Assembly (NCBI RefSeq): GCF_901764995.1
Contig: NZ_CABFKI010000005.1
Span: 1 to 64,000 of the forward strand
Direction of reading: 5' to 3'
DNA: 64,000 nucleotides
From: Actinobacillus porcinus
Lineage (GTDB): Bacteria; Pseudomonadota; Gammaproteobacteria; Enterobacterales; Pasteurellaceae
Shown here: one piece after another, positions 28,337 through 38,406 of the stretch
Layout of the letters: each line of letters begins with the position of its first letter
Position numbering within the stretch: the first letter of the stretch is position 1
Made by a program: the position numbers and the translations under genes
Notes under the pieces: model-generated
The model's database searches: none
Told to the model about the DNA's origin: nothing
The model's input: only the letters and a program-made list of their open reading frames with translations

Positions 28337-29131
28337 TTAATGCACGGTTTCTACTTGTTCAGTTTGTGGCATTAAGCGTTTTACCCAAATGCAATTTTCT
28401 TTACTTTTTTTCTGAATCGCTTTTATTTGTTCTTCGTGCGCAAGGCGTTCTTCTTCTGAGGGTTGTAACACTTTCAGATCTGTTACAATTTCAACCGCAC
28501 TTTTTGCAATGATTTGTACTTTTTCCGTTTCTATTTCAGGTATTTGTGGCTCTGTTTCATCAAACAAACTCACTTGCCCGCCTGTCATGGCAAGATAGAC
28601 ATCACCTAAAATTTCCGCATCCAGCAAAGCCCCGTGAAGCGTACGTTTGCTGTTGTCGATATGTAAGCGATCGCAAAGTGCATCTAAGCTATTGCGTTTG
28701 CCGGGATATTGACGGCGAGCCAGCTGCAATGTATCGGTAACAACACAAATATCCGCTGTTTTGATATCAATATGGTGTTTTTTGAATTCATAATCCATAA
28801 AACCCACATCGAAGGGCGCGTTATGAATCAGTAATTCCGCGCCTTTGATAAAATCAATAAATTCTTGGGCAATAGTGGGGAAATCGGGTTTATCCGCCAA
28901 CATTTCATCCGTGATCCCATGCACTTGGATAGCTTCAGGATCGACTGGGCGATCAGGTTTGATATACAGATGCAGTTTACGCCCGGTATATTTACGATTA
29001 ATCATTTCTACAGCACCAATTTCAATAATGCAATGCCCTTCATAATGGGCACCAAATTGGTTCATCCCCGTGGTTTCGGTATCAAGTACAATTTGGCGTT
29101 CGATTTGATGTTCTGTTTTTGGTGTTGTCAT
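28337..29131 (-). CDS. dnaQ: DNA polymerase III epsilon subunit (proofreading exonuclease)
   Basis: A 264-residue DEDD-type 3'-5' exonuclease. Exo I is VLDTETTGMN, exo II is LLIHNAPFDVGFMDYEF, and exo III is LHGALLDAEILGDVYLAM with the catalytic His and Asp. The C-terminal tail holds the alpha-subunit binding region. It is divergent from rnhA, the same arrangement as in Escherichia coli, which supports both calls. Confidence 0.96.
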   Translation of the reverse strand: MTTPKTEHQIERQIVLDTETTGMNQFGAHYEGHCIIEIGAVEMINRKYTGRKLHLYIKPDRPVDPEAIQVHGITDEMLADKPDFPTIAQEFIDFIKGAELLIHNAPFDVGFMDYEFKKHHIDIKTADICVVTDTLQLARRQYPGKRNSLDALCDRLHIDNSKRTLHGALLDAEILGDVYLAMTGGQVSLFDETEPQIPEIETEKVQIIAKSAVEIVTDLKVLQPSEEERLAHEEQIKAIQKKSKENCIWVKRLMPQTEQVETVH

Positions 29132-29189
29132 TAGAATATTCTCACAATTTACGGTATGATCCTGATAATTTTAACGATTGTATCAGATT

Positions 29190-29654
29190 ATGAAGAAATA
29201 CATTGAAATTTTTACGGACGGTTCCTGTTTAGGCAATCCTGGTGCTGGTGGCATTGGGATTTTATTGCGTTATAAACAACATGAAAAAACGATTTCAAAA
29301 GGTTATTTTAAAACCACGAATAACCGCATGGAACTGCGCGCGGTGATTGAAGCATTAGAAAGTTTAAAAGAACCCTGCAAAATTACGCTAAGCAGTGATA
29401 GCCAATATATGAAAAACGGTATTACACAGTGGATTTTTAATTGGAAGAAAAATAATTGGAAAGCGAGCACCGGGAAACCGGTTAAAAACCAAGATTTATG
29501 GATTGCCCTTGATGCGGCAATTCAACGCCATGAAATTGCTTGGAAATGGGTCAAAGGACATGCAGGACATCGTGAAAATGAAATTTGTGATGAGTTAGCC
29601 AAGCAAGGCGCAGAAAAGCCGACTTTAGAGGATATTGGCTATCAAGCAGAATAA
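29190..29654 (+). CDS. rnhA: Ribonuclease HI
   Basis: A 154-residue RNase H that cuts the RNA strand of RNA-DNA hybrids. It begins [21 protein letters not shown] (first Asp), has [16 protein letters not shown] (Glu), [11 protein letters not shown] (Asp) and [17 protein letters not shown] (His and Asp), the full catalytic set. The frame extends to a TTG at 29178, but the ATG at 29190 matches the family start. Confidence 0.97.
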   Translation: MKKYIEIFTDGSCLGNPGAGGIGILLRYKQHEKTISKGYFKTTNNRMELRAVIEALESLKEPCKITLSSDSQYMKNGITQWIFNWKKNNWKASTGKPVKNQDLWIALDAAIQRHEIAWKWVKGHAGHRENEICDELAKQGAEKPTLEDIGYQAE

Positions 29655-29685
29655 AAAAGTTGCTAATACAAAACTAGCAACTTTG
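29655..29685. terminator. Bidirectional terminator between rnhA and grpE
   Basis: AGTTGCTA and TAGCAACT form the stem. On the minus strand the stem is followed by TTTTTT, which fits the end of grpE; on the plus strand it is followed by TTGTTATTT, after rnhA. Confidence 0.7.
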
Positions 29686-29715
29686 TTATTTATCATCTGT
29701 TAAGAATTCGGGCAA

Positions 29716-30291
29716 TTATGCCGCTACCATGACCATCGCCGGACGAATAACGCGATTATTTAATAAATAACCTTTTTGTAACACGGTGGTAATTTGGTTT
29801 GTTTCAAAACCTTCTGTAGGCTGCATGGAAATCGCTTGATGTAAATCCGGATTAAAGGCTTCCCCCACAACGCCCACAGGCTCAATGCCAAAACGTGCAA
29901 CTGTCGCCAATAATTCTTTCAACGTTAATTCTACGCCGTCAAATAAGCCTTTGATTGCGTCATCTTCTTTATTGGCAGGTGTTGCCAGGGCGCGTTCAAG
30001 ATTATCAATGGTATTCAAAATATCTTTTGAAAATTTCTCTAAAGCAAATTTATGGGCTTTTTCCACATCTTGTTCTGCACGGCGGCGGATGTTATCCACT
30101 TCTGCACGAGCACGCAATAAGGCATCTTGTTCTTTTTTTGCGGCATCTGCAAGCTGTTCTTCTAATTCTTGAACGCGCGCAATCGCTTCTTCTAAAGGAT
30201 CCGCCACAGCTTCTTCTGCTTGAACCTCAGGCTGTTCTAATTCTTCTGTGTTTTCAGCCACATTTTCTTGCTTTAATTCTTGTTCAGACAT
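29716..30291 (-). CDS. grpE: Nucleotide exchange factor GrpE
   Basis: A 191-residue co-chaperone that drives ADP release from DnaK. It has an acidic N-terminal tail, a long coiled coil (residues 30-90, including [20 protein letters not shown]), and the C-terminal beta domain with GVEPV-like [21 protein letters not shown] and [17 protein letters not shown]. It is divergent from nadK. Length is normal. Confidence 0.97.
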   Translation of the reverse strand: MSEQELKQENVAENTEELEQPEVQAEEAVADPLEEAIARVQELEEQLADAAKKEQDALLRARAEVDNIRRRAEQDVEKAHKFALEKFSKDILNTIDNLERALATPANKEDDAIKGLFDGVELTLKELLATVARFGIEPVGVVGEAFNPDLHQAISMQPTEGFETNQITTVLQKGYLLNNRVIRPAMVMVAA

Positions 30292-30416
30292 TCTTTTCTC
30301 CGTTTTATCAATAAAAGTGCGGTCATTTTAGCAAAGGATTTTGTGAATGTTAACCTTTGCGCCATGCTCGTTTCGTTGTAATATAAGGGCTGTTTTAGAT
30401 AATTCAAGCAAAATCT

Positions 30417-31328
30417 ATGGAAATCCAACAAGAACTTAATCATCCATTACACACTTCCTTTAAAACCATTGGGTTAGTGGGACGTCCGCGCCATGATGTT
30501 ACCTTGCAAATGCACAAAAATATCTATCTTTGGTTGCAAGAACGTGGCTATCAAGTCCTTGTGGAAGAAGAAGTCGGAAGTGCATTGGATATCGCCAAAT
30601 CCGATTGGGCAAACCTTGAGGAAATTGGGCAAAAAGCGCAGCTGGGCATTGTTATTGGTGGCGATGGCAATATGTTGGGACGCGCTCGGATTTTATCTAA
30701 ATATGGTATGGCATTAATCGGCATTAACCGTGGAAATTTAGGCTTTTTAACGGATATTGATCCCAAAAATGCCTATGCACAATTACAAGCCTGTCTCAAT
30801 GGCGAATTTGTAGTAGAAGAACGTTTTATGCTTGAAGTGAACGTGGTGCGCGATGGGGAAATCATTGCCACTGGTAATGCGATTAACGAAGCCGTAATCC
30901 ACCCCGCTAAAATTGCCCATATGATTGATTTTCATGTGTATATTGACAATAAATTTGCCTTTTCCCAACGTTCCGATGGTTTGATTATCGCCACTCCAAC
31001 AGGCTCAACCGCCTATTCTTTATCTGCCGGCGGCCCTATTTTAACACCACAATTAAATGCCATTGCGCTCGTGCCCATGTTTCCACATACACTCTCATCT
31101 CGTCCGCTAGTTATTGATGGCAACAGCGAAATTTCGCTACGTTTCGCCGAATATAATACACCGCAGTTAGAAGTGGGGTGTGACAGTCAATTAACCTTGG
31201 GTTTTAACAGTGATGATATTATTACTGTAAAAAAATCACCCTATAAACTTCGTTTGTTACATCTTCAAAACTATAATTATTACAATGTGTTAAGTTCAAA
31301 ATTGGGTTGGCTGAAAAAACTTTTCTAA
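30417..31328 (+). CDS. nadK: NAD kinase
   Basis: A 303-residue kinase making NADP from NAD. The GGDG motif is in [15 protein letters not shown] near residue 80, the NE motif is in NAINEAVIH, and the substrate-binding segment is [21 protein letters not shown]. It lies between divergent grpE and downstream recN, the arrangement known in other gammaproteobacteria. Confidence 0.97.
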   Translation: MEIQQELNHPLHTSFKTIGLVGRPRHDVTLQMHKNIYLWLQERGYQVLVEEEVGSALDIAKSDWANLEEIGQKAQLGIVIGGDGNMLGRARILSKYGMALIGINRGNLGFLTDIDPKNAYAQLQACLNGEFVVEERFMLEVNVVRDGEIIATGNAINEAVIHPAKIAHMIDFHVYIDNKFAFSQRSDGLIIATPTGSTAYSLSAGGPILTPQLNAIALVPMFPHTLSSRPLVIDGNSEISLRFAEYNTPQLEVGCDSQLTLGFNSDDIITVKKSPYKLRLLHLQNYNYYNVLSSKLGWLKKLF

Positions 31329-31350
31329 AATCCACTGTAAAAAATTACTT

Positions 31351-31392
31351 TACTGTATATTTAAATACTGATAAACTTATTTTCATACAGTA
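31351..31392 (+). promoter_or_regulatory. LexA (SOS) operator half sites upstream of recN
   Basis: TACTGTATATTT at 31351 is a strong LexA left half, and TTTTCATACAGTA ending at 31392 is a strong right half. Neither forms a full CTG-N10-CAG box with its own partner, but their position just before recN, a classic SOS gene, supports LexA control. Confidence 0.5.
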
Positions 31393-31406
31393 AAGGAGAT
31401 TTTGCT

Positions 31407-33083
31407 ATGCTCACTCAACTCACTATCAACAATTTTGCTATTGTCCGTCATTTAGATATTGAACTCGCCAAAGGAATGTCCGTTATTACAGGGGAAACGG
31501 GGGCAGGAAAATCCATCGCGATTGATGCGCTAGGCTTATGCTTAGGGCAACGTACGGAAGCTTCTATGCTAAGGGAAGGGCAAGAGCGCGCAGATGTATG
31601 TGCCACCTTTACTATTGAACCTGAAAGTCCCGCAGCAAATTGGCTTGCTGAGCAAGAATTGCACGATCAAGATAATCCCGAAAGCTGTATTTTACGCCGC
31701 ATTATTAATAATGAAGGACGCTCAAAAGCGTTTATTAATAGCACACCGGTGTCTGTGGCGCAATTAAAAGAACTCGGGCAACATCTCATTCACATTAATG
31801 GGCAACATGCTTCACAGCTATTGCTTAAAGGCGATTTTCAATTGGAAACGTTGGATAATTTTTGTGCGCATAGTCCGTTATTGGCACAAATGCAAAAAGA
31901 CTATCAACAATGGAAAACGCTCCAACAGCAAGTTAAAAGTTTCAAACAAAAATGCGCTGAGAACGAAGCTAAAAAACAACTTTTACAATATCAAGTGAGT
32001 GAGTTAGATGAGTTTAATCTTCAACCTAACGAATTTTTAGAATTAGAAGAAGATCACAAACGTTTATCAAATAGCGAAGAATTGACCGCACTTTCACAAT
32101 CTGTATTACAGGTTTTAAGTGAAAATGAAACGGTCAGCGTAGATAGCCTGCTTTATCGCGCGACTCAGCATTTAGATGAATTAGTCTCATTAGATCCGAA
32201 TTACGCCGATGTTCAAACCATGCTCAATGATGCTTTAATTCAGGTGCAAGAAGCTACAAGCACCATGCATAGTTTGTCATCAGGTATTGAACAAGATCCT
32301 TATTTACTACAGGAAATTGAAACTCGAATGGGACAAGCTATTCAACTTGCACGTAAACATAATGTTCAACCTGCTGATCTCGTGGTATTTCATCAAAACC
32401 TTAAAAATGAATTAAATGCTTTAGTGGATTTTTCAGAAAGTGAAGAAGAATTATTAGCGCAAGAAAAACAAGCTTTTGAGCAAATGCAACAAACCGCCAC
32501 CGCACTTCATCAAAGCCGTCAACAAGGTGCAGATAAATTAGCGGCGGAAGTCACCGCATCAATTAAGCAACTAGCAATGGAAAATGCACAATTTTTTGTG
32601 AATTTGGAAACGGATTACAACAAAATTACCGCCAACGGTGCAGATAGCGTGGTCTTTAATCTGCAAAGTAATTTAGGGCAGTCCGCTCAGCCATTAGCTA
32701 AAACCGCTTCAGGTGGTGAACTTTCACGTATTGCTTTAGCGATACAGGTACTAACTTCAGATAAAACAGCTATTCCAACACTGATTTTCGATGAAATTGA
32801 CGTAGGGATTAGCGGTGCTACAGCGAGCGTAGTGGGTAAACTGTTGCGTCACTTAGGAAATAAATGCCAAGTGATTTGTGTGACTCATTTACCACAAGTA
32901 GCTTGCCAAGGTCATCATCATTTTACCGTAGAAAAATTTACCATTGACGGCAAAACTGAAACTAATATGACCGCACTTTCTGCCCAAGAGCGCGTCAAGG
33001 CATTAGCAAAACTGCTTGGTGGCGCAAGTATTACGGAAAGTGCATTGGCTAATGCCCAAGAGATGCTCGATCTTGCATCATAA
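31407..33083 (+). CDS. recN: DNA repair protein RecN
   Basis: A 558-residue SMC-like ATPase in double-strand-break repair. Walker A is ITGETGAGKSIAIDAL near residue 30, coiled coils fill the middle (residues about 155-375), the signature motif is ASGGELSRIALAIQ, and Walker B is LIFDEIDVGISGATA. Upstream half sites for LexA suggest SOS induction, and AAAGGAG precedes the ATG. Confidence 0.97.
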   Translation: MLTQLTINNFAIVRHLDIELAKGMSVITGETGAGKSIAIDALGLCLGQRTEASMLREGQERADVCATFTIEPESPAANWLAEQELHDQDNPESCILRRIINNEGRSKAFINSTPVSVAQLKELGQHLIHINGQHASQLLLKGDFQLETLDNFCAHSPLLAQMQKDYQQWKTLQQQVKSFKQKCAENEAKKQLLQYQVSELDEFNLQPNEFLELEEDHKRLSNSEELTALSQSVLQVLSENETVSVDSLLYRATQHLDELVSLDPNYADVQTMLNDALIQVQEATSTMHSLSSGIEQDPYLLQEIETRMGQAIQLARKHNVQPADLVVFHQNLKNELNALVDFSESEEELLAQEKQAFEQMQQTATALHQSRQQGADKLAAEVTASIKQLAMENAQFFVNLETDYNKITANGADSVVFNLQSNLGQSAQPLAKTASGGELSRIALAIQVLTSDKTAIPTLIFDEIDVGISGATASVVGKLLRHLGNKCQVICVTHLPQVACQGHHHFTVEKFTIDGKTETNMTALSAQERVKALAKLLGGASITESALANAQEMLDLAS

Positions 33084-33123
33084 ACCTATTAGGGGAAGGA
33101 GTATCCATTAGAAATGATATCCC

Positions 33124-33156
33124 AATAAAAAAGACCTTAACTCCTGTTAAGGTCTT
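33124..33156 (-). terminator. Intrinsic terminator of ompW
   Basis: AAGACCTTAAC and GTTAAGGTCTT form an 11-base stem around a 4-base loop. On the minus strand it is followed by TTTTTATT, fitting the end of ompW transcription. Confidence 0.75.
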
Positions 33157-33230
33157 AACCCCAAATAATCTACCTATTATATCTATATCCCTATAAACTA
33201 AGGTATAAATAACCTAAGTTAGAGACTAAG

Positions 33231-33860
33231 CTAGAAACGATAACCTAGCCCCATAAAGAATACTAACGGATCTAAACGAACATCTTGGGAATGTTGTACA
33301 CCACCAAGTTTAAAGTCTGCTTTAGTTTTGATTTTTGCATAGTAAACGGCAGTATTGAATAGTAATTTATCTGTTAAATTGATATCCAAACCTGCGTTTA
33401 ATGCTAACCCCCAAGAATCATGAAGTTTTAAATCTGTTACACCGGTCAATTTCTCGGTTTCATCAAAGAAATTGGTATAGTTAATACCCGCGCCCACATA
33501 CGGACGTGCTTTGGCGTCTTTATTTAAGAAGTAATATTGCGCATATAAGCTTGGTGGTAAATGTTTCGTTTTGGCAACTAGAGCACTACGCAATTTAATT
33601 TCATGGCTAAACGGCGTTGCGGCTAATAATTCCACACCGATATTATCGGTGATCATGTAAGTTCCTGTTAAGCCAAGTTGTGTATTTGAATTCACATCCA
33701 AGCCTAACGCATCATGAGCTGAATTCGCTGTATTTTCTACATGGGTAGGCATAACGTGTGCCGCACCGGCACGCACAATCCAACTACCTGCTTCATGGGC
33801 AGAAGCGACACCGCTCACTAAAGTTGCTGCGATTCCTAAGGTTAACATTGTTTTTTTCAT
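33231..33860 (-). CDS. ompW: OmpW-family outer membrane protein
   Basis: A 209-residue eight-stranded barrel. The signal peptide is about residues 1-21 (MKKTMLTLGIAATLVSGVASA), the mature part starts HEAGSWIVRAGAAHV, and the C-terminus VFFMGLGYRF ends in the Phe required by the Bam machinery. It resembles OmpW, including GVELLAATPFSHEI. In E. coli ompW also lies divergent from yciC. Small hydrophobic compounds or iron have been proposed as ligands; I cannot tell here. Confidence 0.93.
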   Translation of the reverse strand: MKKTMLTLGIAATLVSGVASAHEAGSWIVRAGAAHVMPTHVENTANSAHDALGLDVNSNTQLGLTGTYMITDNIGVELLAATPFSHEIKLRSALVAKTKHLPPSLYAQYYFLNKDAKARPYVGAGINYTNFFDETEKLTGVTDLKLHDSWGLALNAGLDINLTDKLLFNTAVYYAKIKTKADFKLGGVQHSQDVRLDPLVFFMGLGYRF

Positions 33861-33954
33861 AATGAACTCCTATGATTATCAAGGGGATAAATATCCCTAA
33901 ATTTTTTATGTGTTTATATGGAGCTTAAATATACCCCTATTGGGGGATAAAAAC

Positions 33955-33970
33955 TGTGATCAAGATCATA
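33955..33970. promoter_or_regulatory. CRP-binding-site candidate upstream of ompW
   Basis: TGTGATCAAGATCATA differs from the 16-base CRP consensus TGTGATCTAGATCACA at two positions. It lies 95 bases upstream of the ompW start. Confidence 0.55.
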
Positions 33971-34042
33971 ATTTTTAAAATTTGTTAAATTTTCTTTTTT
34001 GCTTTTAAACAGTTTTTATTATGCTACTCATTCTATCAAATT

Positions 34043-34056
34043 TTGATTCATATCAA
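34043..34056. promoter_or_regulatory. Perfect FNR box between ompW and yciC
   Basis: TTGATTCATATCAA is a full match to the FNR consensus TTGAT-N4-ATCAA. It is 79 bases before the yciC start and about 180 bases before ompW, so it could act on either gene. E. coli ompW is known to be FNR controlled. Confidence 0.65.
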
Positions 34057-34134
34057 TTTTTCACTTTTTTAGGCATTTCAACATAAAGTAGGTATAATGG
34101 GCGCAAAATTTTTAATGCGATGTAGGGTATTTTT

Positions 34135-34857
34135 ATGGCTATTAACTTCACGCTACTATTTAAAGAGAGTTGGAACTTTGTGCGCAATCAACGCCAATTT
34201 TTTATGACGTTTGTATTGATATTTGTCGGTGTAACGTGGTTACTGACATTTATTGCGCCGGAGCAACCACGAGCAATGGTTTCTGACAATGTTGCAGACG
34301 ATATAAGTATGTTGGTGCAAAAAATCGTTCCCTTCTTTATTTCAGCCTGGGGACTGGTGGCAATTCATCATATTAGCCAAGGGAAAAATTTAAATTTGCA
34401 AACCACCGCAATACAAACACTCCGCCGTTTTTTAGGCTTTTTCCTTTTAAGTATGTTATGTCTGCTTCCACTCGGACTGGGGATTCTCAATGGGGTGTAC
34501 GCCATTGTCCAAAATCAACCGCCTTCTTTTTTTGCTATGGTATTGATTATCATGGGGATTTTTGTTTTTGTCCGTTTTTGTCTCGCGCCTATCGCTTATT
34601 TAATGGGGGATTGTCATCTCAAAAATGCCCTTCCGAATATGTTAAAATTGACGCAGCGCCGCGGTAGCACATTGTTTTTATACTGCCTCATTACGCATTT
34701 TTGCTTTCCATTACTTATTTTTCAATTAACGCTTTTTGTGATGAACACCGTCTCATTATTACTCGTATTTATAGTGAGCGCGATCATTAACACGTTCTCA
34801 CTTGTATTAACATATCGTTTTTATACCATTTTCACACAACAGGCGAATACTAAATGA
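34135..34857 (+). CDS. yciC: YciC-family inner membrane protein (UPF0259)
   Basis: A 240-residue protein with about six membrane helices. The N-terminus [15 protein letters not shown] followed by a helix matches the YciC family, and its place between divergent ompW and yciB is the same as in E. coli. Its function is unknown. The gene overlaps yciB by four bases. Confidence 0.85.
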   Translation: MAINFTLLFKESWNFVRNQRQFFMTFVLIFVGVTWLLTFIAPEQPRAMVSDNVADDISMLVQKIVPFFISAWGLVAIHHISQGKNLNLQTTAIQTLRRFLGFFLLSMLCLLPLGLGILNGVYAIVQNQPPSFFAMVLIIMGIFVFVRFCLAPIAYLMGDCHLKNALPNMLKLTQRRGSTLFLYCLITHFCFPLLIFQLTLFVMNTVSLLLVFIVSAIINTFSLVLTYRFYTIFTQQANTK

Positions 34858-35390
34858 AACAACTACTCGAATTTATCCCACTGATACTCTTTTTTGTGGT
34901 TTACAAACTTTCCGGTATTCAAGCGGCTGCAATAACCTTGATGATTGCGACCGCACTTCAATTAGCTATTTTAAAATTTAAGTATGGCACCATTGAGAAA
35001 CAACAAATTATCATGGGAAGTGCGGTGATATTTTTTGGTGCTTTGACGGCTTATTTTAATGAAGTCAAATACTTACAATGGAAAGTTACCTTGGTTTACG
35101 CGCTTTTTGCAAGCGTACTATTAATCGCACAATTTGGTTTTAAAACACCTTTAATTCAGAAATTACTGGGTAAAGAACTTGAACTGCCGTCTGAAGTTTG
35201 GAACAAACTTAATCTCGGCTGGGCAGTTTTCTTTATCATCTGCATGCTCACAAATATTTATATCAGCCAAAATTATTCGGAAGAAATTTGGGTTGATTTT
35301 AAATCTTTTGGCATTATTGTTATGACACTCGTTGCAACTGTGGCAACAGGGGTTTATATTTATCGTTATCTTCCAAAGGACAAAGAATAA
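34854..35390 (+). CDS. yciB: Inner membrane-spanning protein YciB (septation protein A family)
   Basis: A 178-residue protein with five membrane segments. It begins [19 protein letters not shown] and contains [25 protein letters not shown], a conserved element of the IspZ/YciB family, which affects envelope integrity and division in several bacteria. It is coupled to yciC by a 4-base overlap and followed by yciA after three bases. Confidence 0.95.
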   Translation: MKQLLEFIPLILFFVVYKLSGIQAAAITLMIATALQLAILKFKYGTIEKQQIIMGSAVIFFGALTAYFNEVKYLQWKVTLVYALFASVLLIAQFGFKTPLIQKLLGKELELPSEVWNKLNLGWAVFFIICMLTNIYISQNYSEEIWVDFKSFGIIVMTLVATVATGVYIYRYLPKDKE

Positions 35391-35393
35391 GCT

Positions 35394-35834
35394 ATGACAG
35401 AACAAAAACAAGTTCGCCAACCAGATGGTTCGTTAATTTTACGTACACTGGCTATGCCATCAGATACTAACGCGAATGGCGATATTTTCGGTGGTTGGAT
35501 TATGTCGCAAATGGATATGGGTGGTGCAATTTTAGCGAAAGAAATTGCAAAAGGCCGAGTTGTAACAGTTTGCGTGGATAAAATCACTTTTCTACGCCCT
35601 ATTTCTGTAGGTGATGTCGTTTGTTGTTACGGCAAGTTACTGAAAGTTGGGTGCACTTCGATGCAAGTTAAAATGGAAGTTTGGATCAAACAAGTTTATG
35701 AAGGCGTTCGAGATCGATATTGCGTAACGGAAGCACTCTTTACTTATGTTGCCATCGACAAAGACGGCAAACCGCGTCCAGTGCCAACCGAAAATAATCC
35801 GGAGTTAGAACAGGCGCTTGCATTATTAGGTTAA
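35394..35834 (+). CDS. yciA: Acyl-CoA thioesterase YciA
   Basis: A 146-residue hot-dog-fold thioesterase. Diagnostic segments are LRTLAMPSDTNANGDIFGGWIMSQMD, carrying the catalytic Asp (D44-equivalent) of the GGW(I/V)xxxxD pattern, and FLRPISVGDVVCCYGKL. It hydrolyses a broad range of acyl-CoAs. It is the third gene of the yci operon. Confidence 0.95.
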   Translation: MTEQKQVRQPDGSLILRTLAMPSDTNANGDIFGGWIMSQMDMGGAILAKEIAKGRVVTVCVDKITFLRPISVGDVVCCYGKLLKVGCTSMQVKMEVWIKQVYEGVRDRYCVTEALFTYVAIDKDGKPRPVPTENNPELEQALALLG

Positions 35835-35871
35835 TGTAAGCGGGTAAGATGCACAAACAAAAGGAGAAAAT

Positions 35872-36156
35872 ATGGACTATTTTGTTATTTTCGCTCAAGA
35901 TATCCCCAATACGTTAGAAAAACGCCTTGCTGTTCGCCCACAGCATTTAGCGCGTTTACAGCAATTACAGGATGAAGATCGCCTTCTTACGGCAGGCCCT
36001 AATCCGTCTGCCGATGGCTCTAGTGTAACGGGTTCTACGGTGATTGCTAAATTCGTCACTCTCGAAGATGCACAAACCTGGGCTGGCCAAGATCCTTATG
36101 TCGATGCCGGCGTCTATGGTGAGGTTATTGTTAAACCTTATAAGCGCGTTTTCTAA
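35872..36156 (+). CDS. yciI: YciI-family protein
   Basis: A 94-residue ferredoxin-like protein of the YciI/YCII family. It begins [29 protein letters not shown] and has the conserved His in RPQHLARL and Asp in the DPY segment. The cellular role is not established. AAAGGAG precedes the start, and a terminator follows. Confidence 0.93.
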   Translation: MDYFVIFAQDIPNTLEKRLAVRPQHLARLQQLQDEDRLLTAGPNPSADGSSVTGSTVIAKFVTLEDAQTWAGQDPYVDAGVYGEVIVKPYKRVF

Positions 36157-36175
36157 TCTCGCTATGACGTATAAT

Positions 36176-36200
36176 ACGCACCTTTATTGGTGCGTTTTTT
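36176..36200 (+). terminator. Intrinsic terminator of the yci operon
   Basis: ACGCACC and GGTGCGT form a 7-base stem with a TTTATT loop, followed by TTTTT, 20 bases after yciI. Confidence 0.8.
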
Positions 36201-36240
36201 ATCCGAACAAAGAAAAAAACACCGCACTTTTCTTATTTTT

Positions 36241-36254
36241 ATGATCTAAATCAT
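36241..36254. promoter_or_regulatory. FNR-like box upstream of arcA
   Basis: ATGATCTAAATCAT lies in a longer inverted repeat (TTTATGAT-CTAA-ATCATAAA) about 95 bases before arcA. It differs from the FNR consensus at the two outer positions. E. coli arcA is FNR activated. Confidence 0.5.
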
Positions 36255-36347
36255 AAAAAATGTCTAATAAACGACATTGCCTATTGTTACAAATTTGTTG
36301 CAAATATAAAATACCCCTAATTAAAACTAGGGATTATAGGGATGGTT

Positions 36348-37055
36348 ATGAAAACACCACATATTCTTATTGTAGAAGATGAAACGATTACGAGAACCAC
36401 GCTGAAAAGTATTTTTGAAGCGGAAGGTTATGAGGTTTTTGAAGCGACCGATGGGGTACAAATGAACCAAATCTTAGCGGAAAAAGAGATTCATCTTGTC
36501 GTCATGGATATTAATTTACCCGGTAAAAACGGGTTAATGTTGGCTCGAGAACTTCGTGAAAAAGCCAATATTGGTTTAATGTTTTTAACCGGGAGAGATA
36601 ACGAAGTTGATCGCATTCTTGGCTTAGAAATTGGGGCAGATGATTATATTACTAAACCATTTAACCCACGCGAGCTGGCTATTCGTGCGCGTAATTTATT
36701 ACAACGTACCATGAAAAATAGCGAAGAGCCGCAAAGCATCGTTGAGTTTTATCGTTTTAACGGTTGGATCTTAGACATTAATCGACATGTCTTGATTAAT
36801 CCGGAAGGGGAAGAATATAAACTGCCACGCAGTGAATTTCGTGCAATGCTTCATTTCTGCGAAAACCCCGGAAAAATTCAAACCCGTGAAGAGCTATTAC
36901 ACAAAATGACAGGGCGTGAATTAAAAGAAAATGATCGAACTGTTGATGTAACGATTCGCCGTATCCGTAAACATTTTGAGAACCACAAAGGAACACCTGA
37001 AATCATTGCGACTATTCATGGGGAAGGTTACCGTTTTTGTGGTGAATTAGAATAA
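36348..37055 (+). CDS. arcA: Two-component response regulator ArcA
   Basis: A 235-residue OmpR/PhoB-type regulator of redox control. The receiver begins [23 protein letters not shown], the phosphoacceptor Asp is in [12 protein letters not shown], and the conserved Lys is in [13 protein letters not shown]. The C-terminal winged helix includes [16 protein letters not shown] favour ATG 36348 over the ATG at 36342 because it matches the family start. It represses aerobic pathways under anaerobiosis, together with ArcB, which is not in this window. Confidence 0.96.
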   Translation: MKTPHILIVEDETITRTTLKSIFEAEGYEVFEATDGVQMNQILAEKEIHLVVMDINLPGKNGLMLARELREKANIGLMFLTGRDNEVDRILGLEIGADDYITKPFNPRELAIRARNLLQRTMKNSEEPQSIVEFYRFNGWILDINRHVLINPEGEEYKLPRSEFRAMLHFCENPGKIQTREELLHKMTGRELKENDRTVDVTIRRIRKHFENHKGTPEIIATIHGEGYRFCGELE

Positions 37056-37091
37056 ACAAACCATAACAAATAAAAGCGATAATAAAAAAAT

Positions 37092-37574
37092 ATGACAAAG
37101 AAAAAACAAAAAGTAGGCTCAAATACCATTGCGCTGAATAAACGTGCGCGACACGATTACTTTATCGAAGAAGAAATTGAAGCGGGATTATCTCTGCAAG
37201 GCTGGGAAGTGAAATCCATGCGTGCAGGGAAAGCAAATATTAGTGATAGTTATGTTATTTTTAATCAGGGCGAAGCTTTTCTGTTTGGGGCAAATATTCA
37301 ACCTTTGAGCGTGGCTTCAACGCATGTTGTTTGCGATCCAACCCGAACACGTAAGTTATTGTTAAGTAAACGTGAATTAGATAGTTTATTTGGTAAAGCT
37401 AATCGCGATGGATATACCATTCTTGCGCTTTCGCTTTACTGGAAAGGCGCTTGGGCAAAAGTCAAAATTGGCTTGGCAAAAGGGAAAAAACAACACGATA
37501 AACGCGAAGATATTAAAGAACGCGAATGGAAAATGCAGAAAGATCGCATTATGAAAAATGCTCAACGCGGCTAA
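37092..37574 (+). CDS. smpB: SsrA-binding protein SmpB
   Basis: A 160-residue partner of tmRNA in rescue of stalled ribosomes. Characteristic segments are [35 protein letters not shown]-type beta barrel and the basic tail [23 protein letters not shown], the usual C-terminal helix. A terminator follows within 10 bases. No tmRNA gene is visible nearby. Confidence 0.97.
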   Translation: MTKKKQKVGSNTIALNKRARHDYFIEEEIEAGLSLQGWEVKSMRAGKANISDSYVIFNQGEAFLFGANIQPLSVASTHVVCDPTRTRKLLLSKRELDSLFGKANRDGYTILALSLYWKGAWAKVKIGLAKGKKQHDKREDIKEREWKMQKDRIMKNAQRG

Positions 37575-37582
37575 TAGACCCT

Positions 37583-37614
37583 AAACAGCTTCATTAATAC
37601 GAAGCTGTTTTTTT
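37583..37614 (+). terminator. Intrinsic terminator of smpB
   Basis: AAACAGCTTC and GAAGCTGTTT form a 10-base stem with loop ATTAATAC, followed by TTTT. Confidence 0.85.
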
Positions 37615-37667
37615 ATGAAAAGCATACAGCTTGAGAATTTTTACATAAAAACTTGAAATTAATTTCA

Positions 37668-37687
37668 GCCTGTATATAATGGCAATA
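37668..37687. promoter_or_regulatory. LexA box upstream of lexA
   Basis: GCCTGTATATAATGGCAATA has CTG-N10-CAA, one base from the CTG-N10-CAG consensus, and it overlaps a TATAAT -10-like element 28 bases before the lexA ATG. Autoregulation of lexA is expected. Confidence 0.6.
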
Positions 37688-37714
37688 AATACTATATAAG
37701 GGTAAGGAGAGCAA

Positions 37715-38347
37715 ATGAAATTAAGTAAACCATTGACTGCGCGTCAACAAGAAGTCTACAACTTTCTGAAAAGTTATATTGAAAAAACAGGTATGCCGCC
37801 TACGCGCGCAGAAATTTCACGAGAATTAGGCTTCCGTTCACCGAATGCAGCCGAAGAGCATTTAAAAGCACTTGCGCGTAAAGGTGCGGTAGAAATCTTA
37901 GCAGGTACATCACGTGGTATTCGTTTATTACTCGATGCCGCTAATGATGAATTAGACGGATTACCATTAATTGGGCAAGTGGCAGCAGGTGAGCCTATTT
38001 TGGCAGAACAACATATTGAAGGAACGTACAAAGTGGATCCTGATATGTTTAAACCACAAGCAGATTTTTTGCTTAAAGTGTATGGTCAATCCATGAAAAA
38101 TATTGGCATTATGGATGGTGATCTTCTTGCTGTTCACAGCACAAAAGATGTGCGAAATGGTCAAGTGATTGTTGCGCGTATTGAAGATGAAGTCACTGTA
38201 AAACGCTTAGAGCGTAAAGGCGATGTTATTTATCTTCACGCCGAAAACGAAGAGTTTGAGCCTATTGTGGTGAATTTGCGTGAAACAGAGCATTTTTCAA
38301 TCGAAGGTATTGCGGTCGGAATTATTCGTAACAATGCTTGGATGTAA
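37715..38347 (+). CDS. lexA: SOS repressor LexA
   Basis: A 210-residue repressor and self-cleaving serine peptidase. The N-terminal winged helix has [28 protein letters not shown], the cleavage site Ala-Gly is in QVAAGEP, the catalytic Ser is in [15 protein letters not shown] and the catalytic Lys in [20 protein letters not shown] precedes the ATG. Confidence 0.97.
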   Translation: MKLSKPLTARQQEVYNFLKSYIEKTGMPPTRAEISRELGFRSPNAAEEHLKALARKGAVEILAGTSRGIRLLLDAANDELDGLPLIGQVAAGEPILAEQHIEGTYKVDPDMFKPQADFLLKVYGQSMKNIGIMDGDLLAVHSTKDVRNGQVIVARIEDEVTVKRLERKGDVIYLHAENEEFEPIVVNLRETEHFSIEGIAVGIIRNNAWM

Positions 38348-38370
38348 TTGAATATCATTGATAATCTTTT

Positions 38371-38406
38371 GGGGGAATAGGCAAATTGTCTATTCCCCCT
38401 TTATTT
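38371..38406. terminator. Terminator between convergent lexA and mnmC
   Basis: GGGGGAATAG and CTATTCCCCC form a 10-base stem with a 9-base loop, followed by TTTATTT on the plus strand. It lies between the two convergent stop codons. Confidence 0.75.

Noticed and set aside
35186-35195. GCCGTCTGAA, the exact 10-base core of the Neisseria uptake sequence, in yciB
   Set aside because: A single copy within codons for a conserved LPSEVW segment; best explained by chance.
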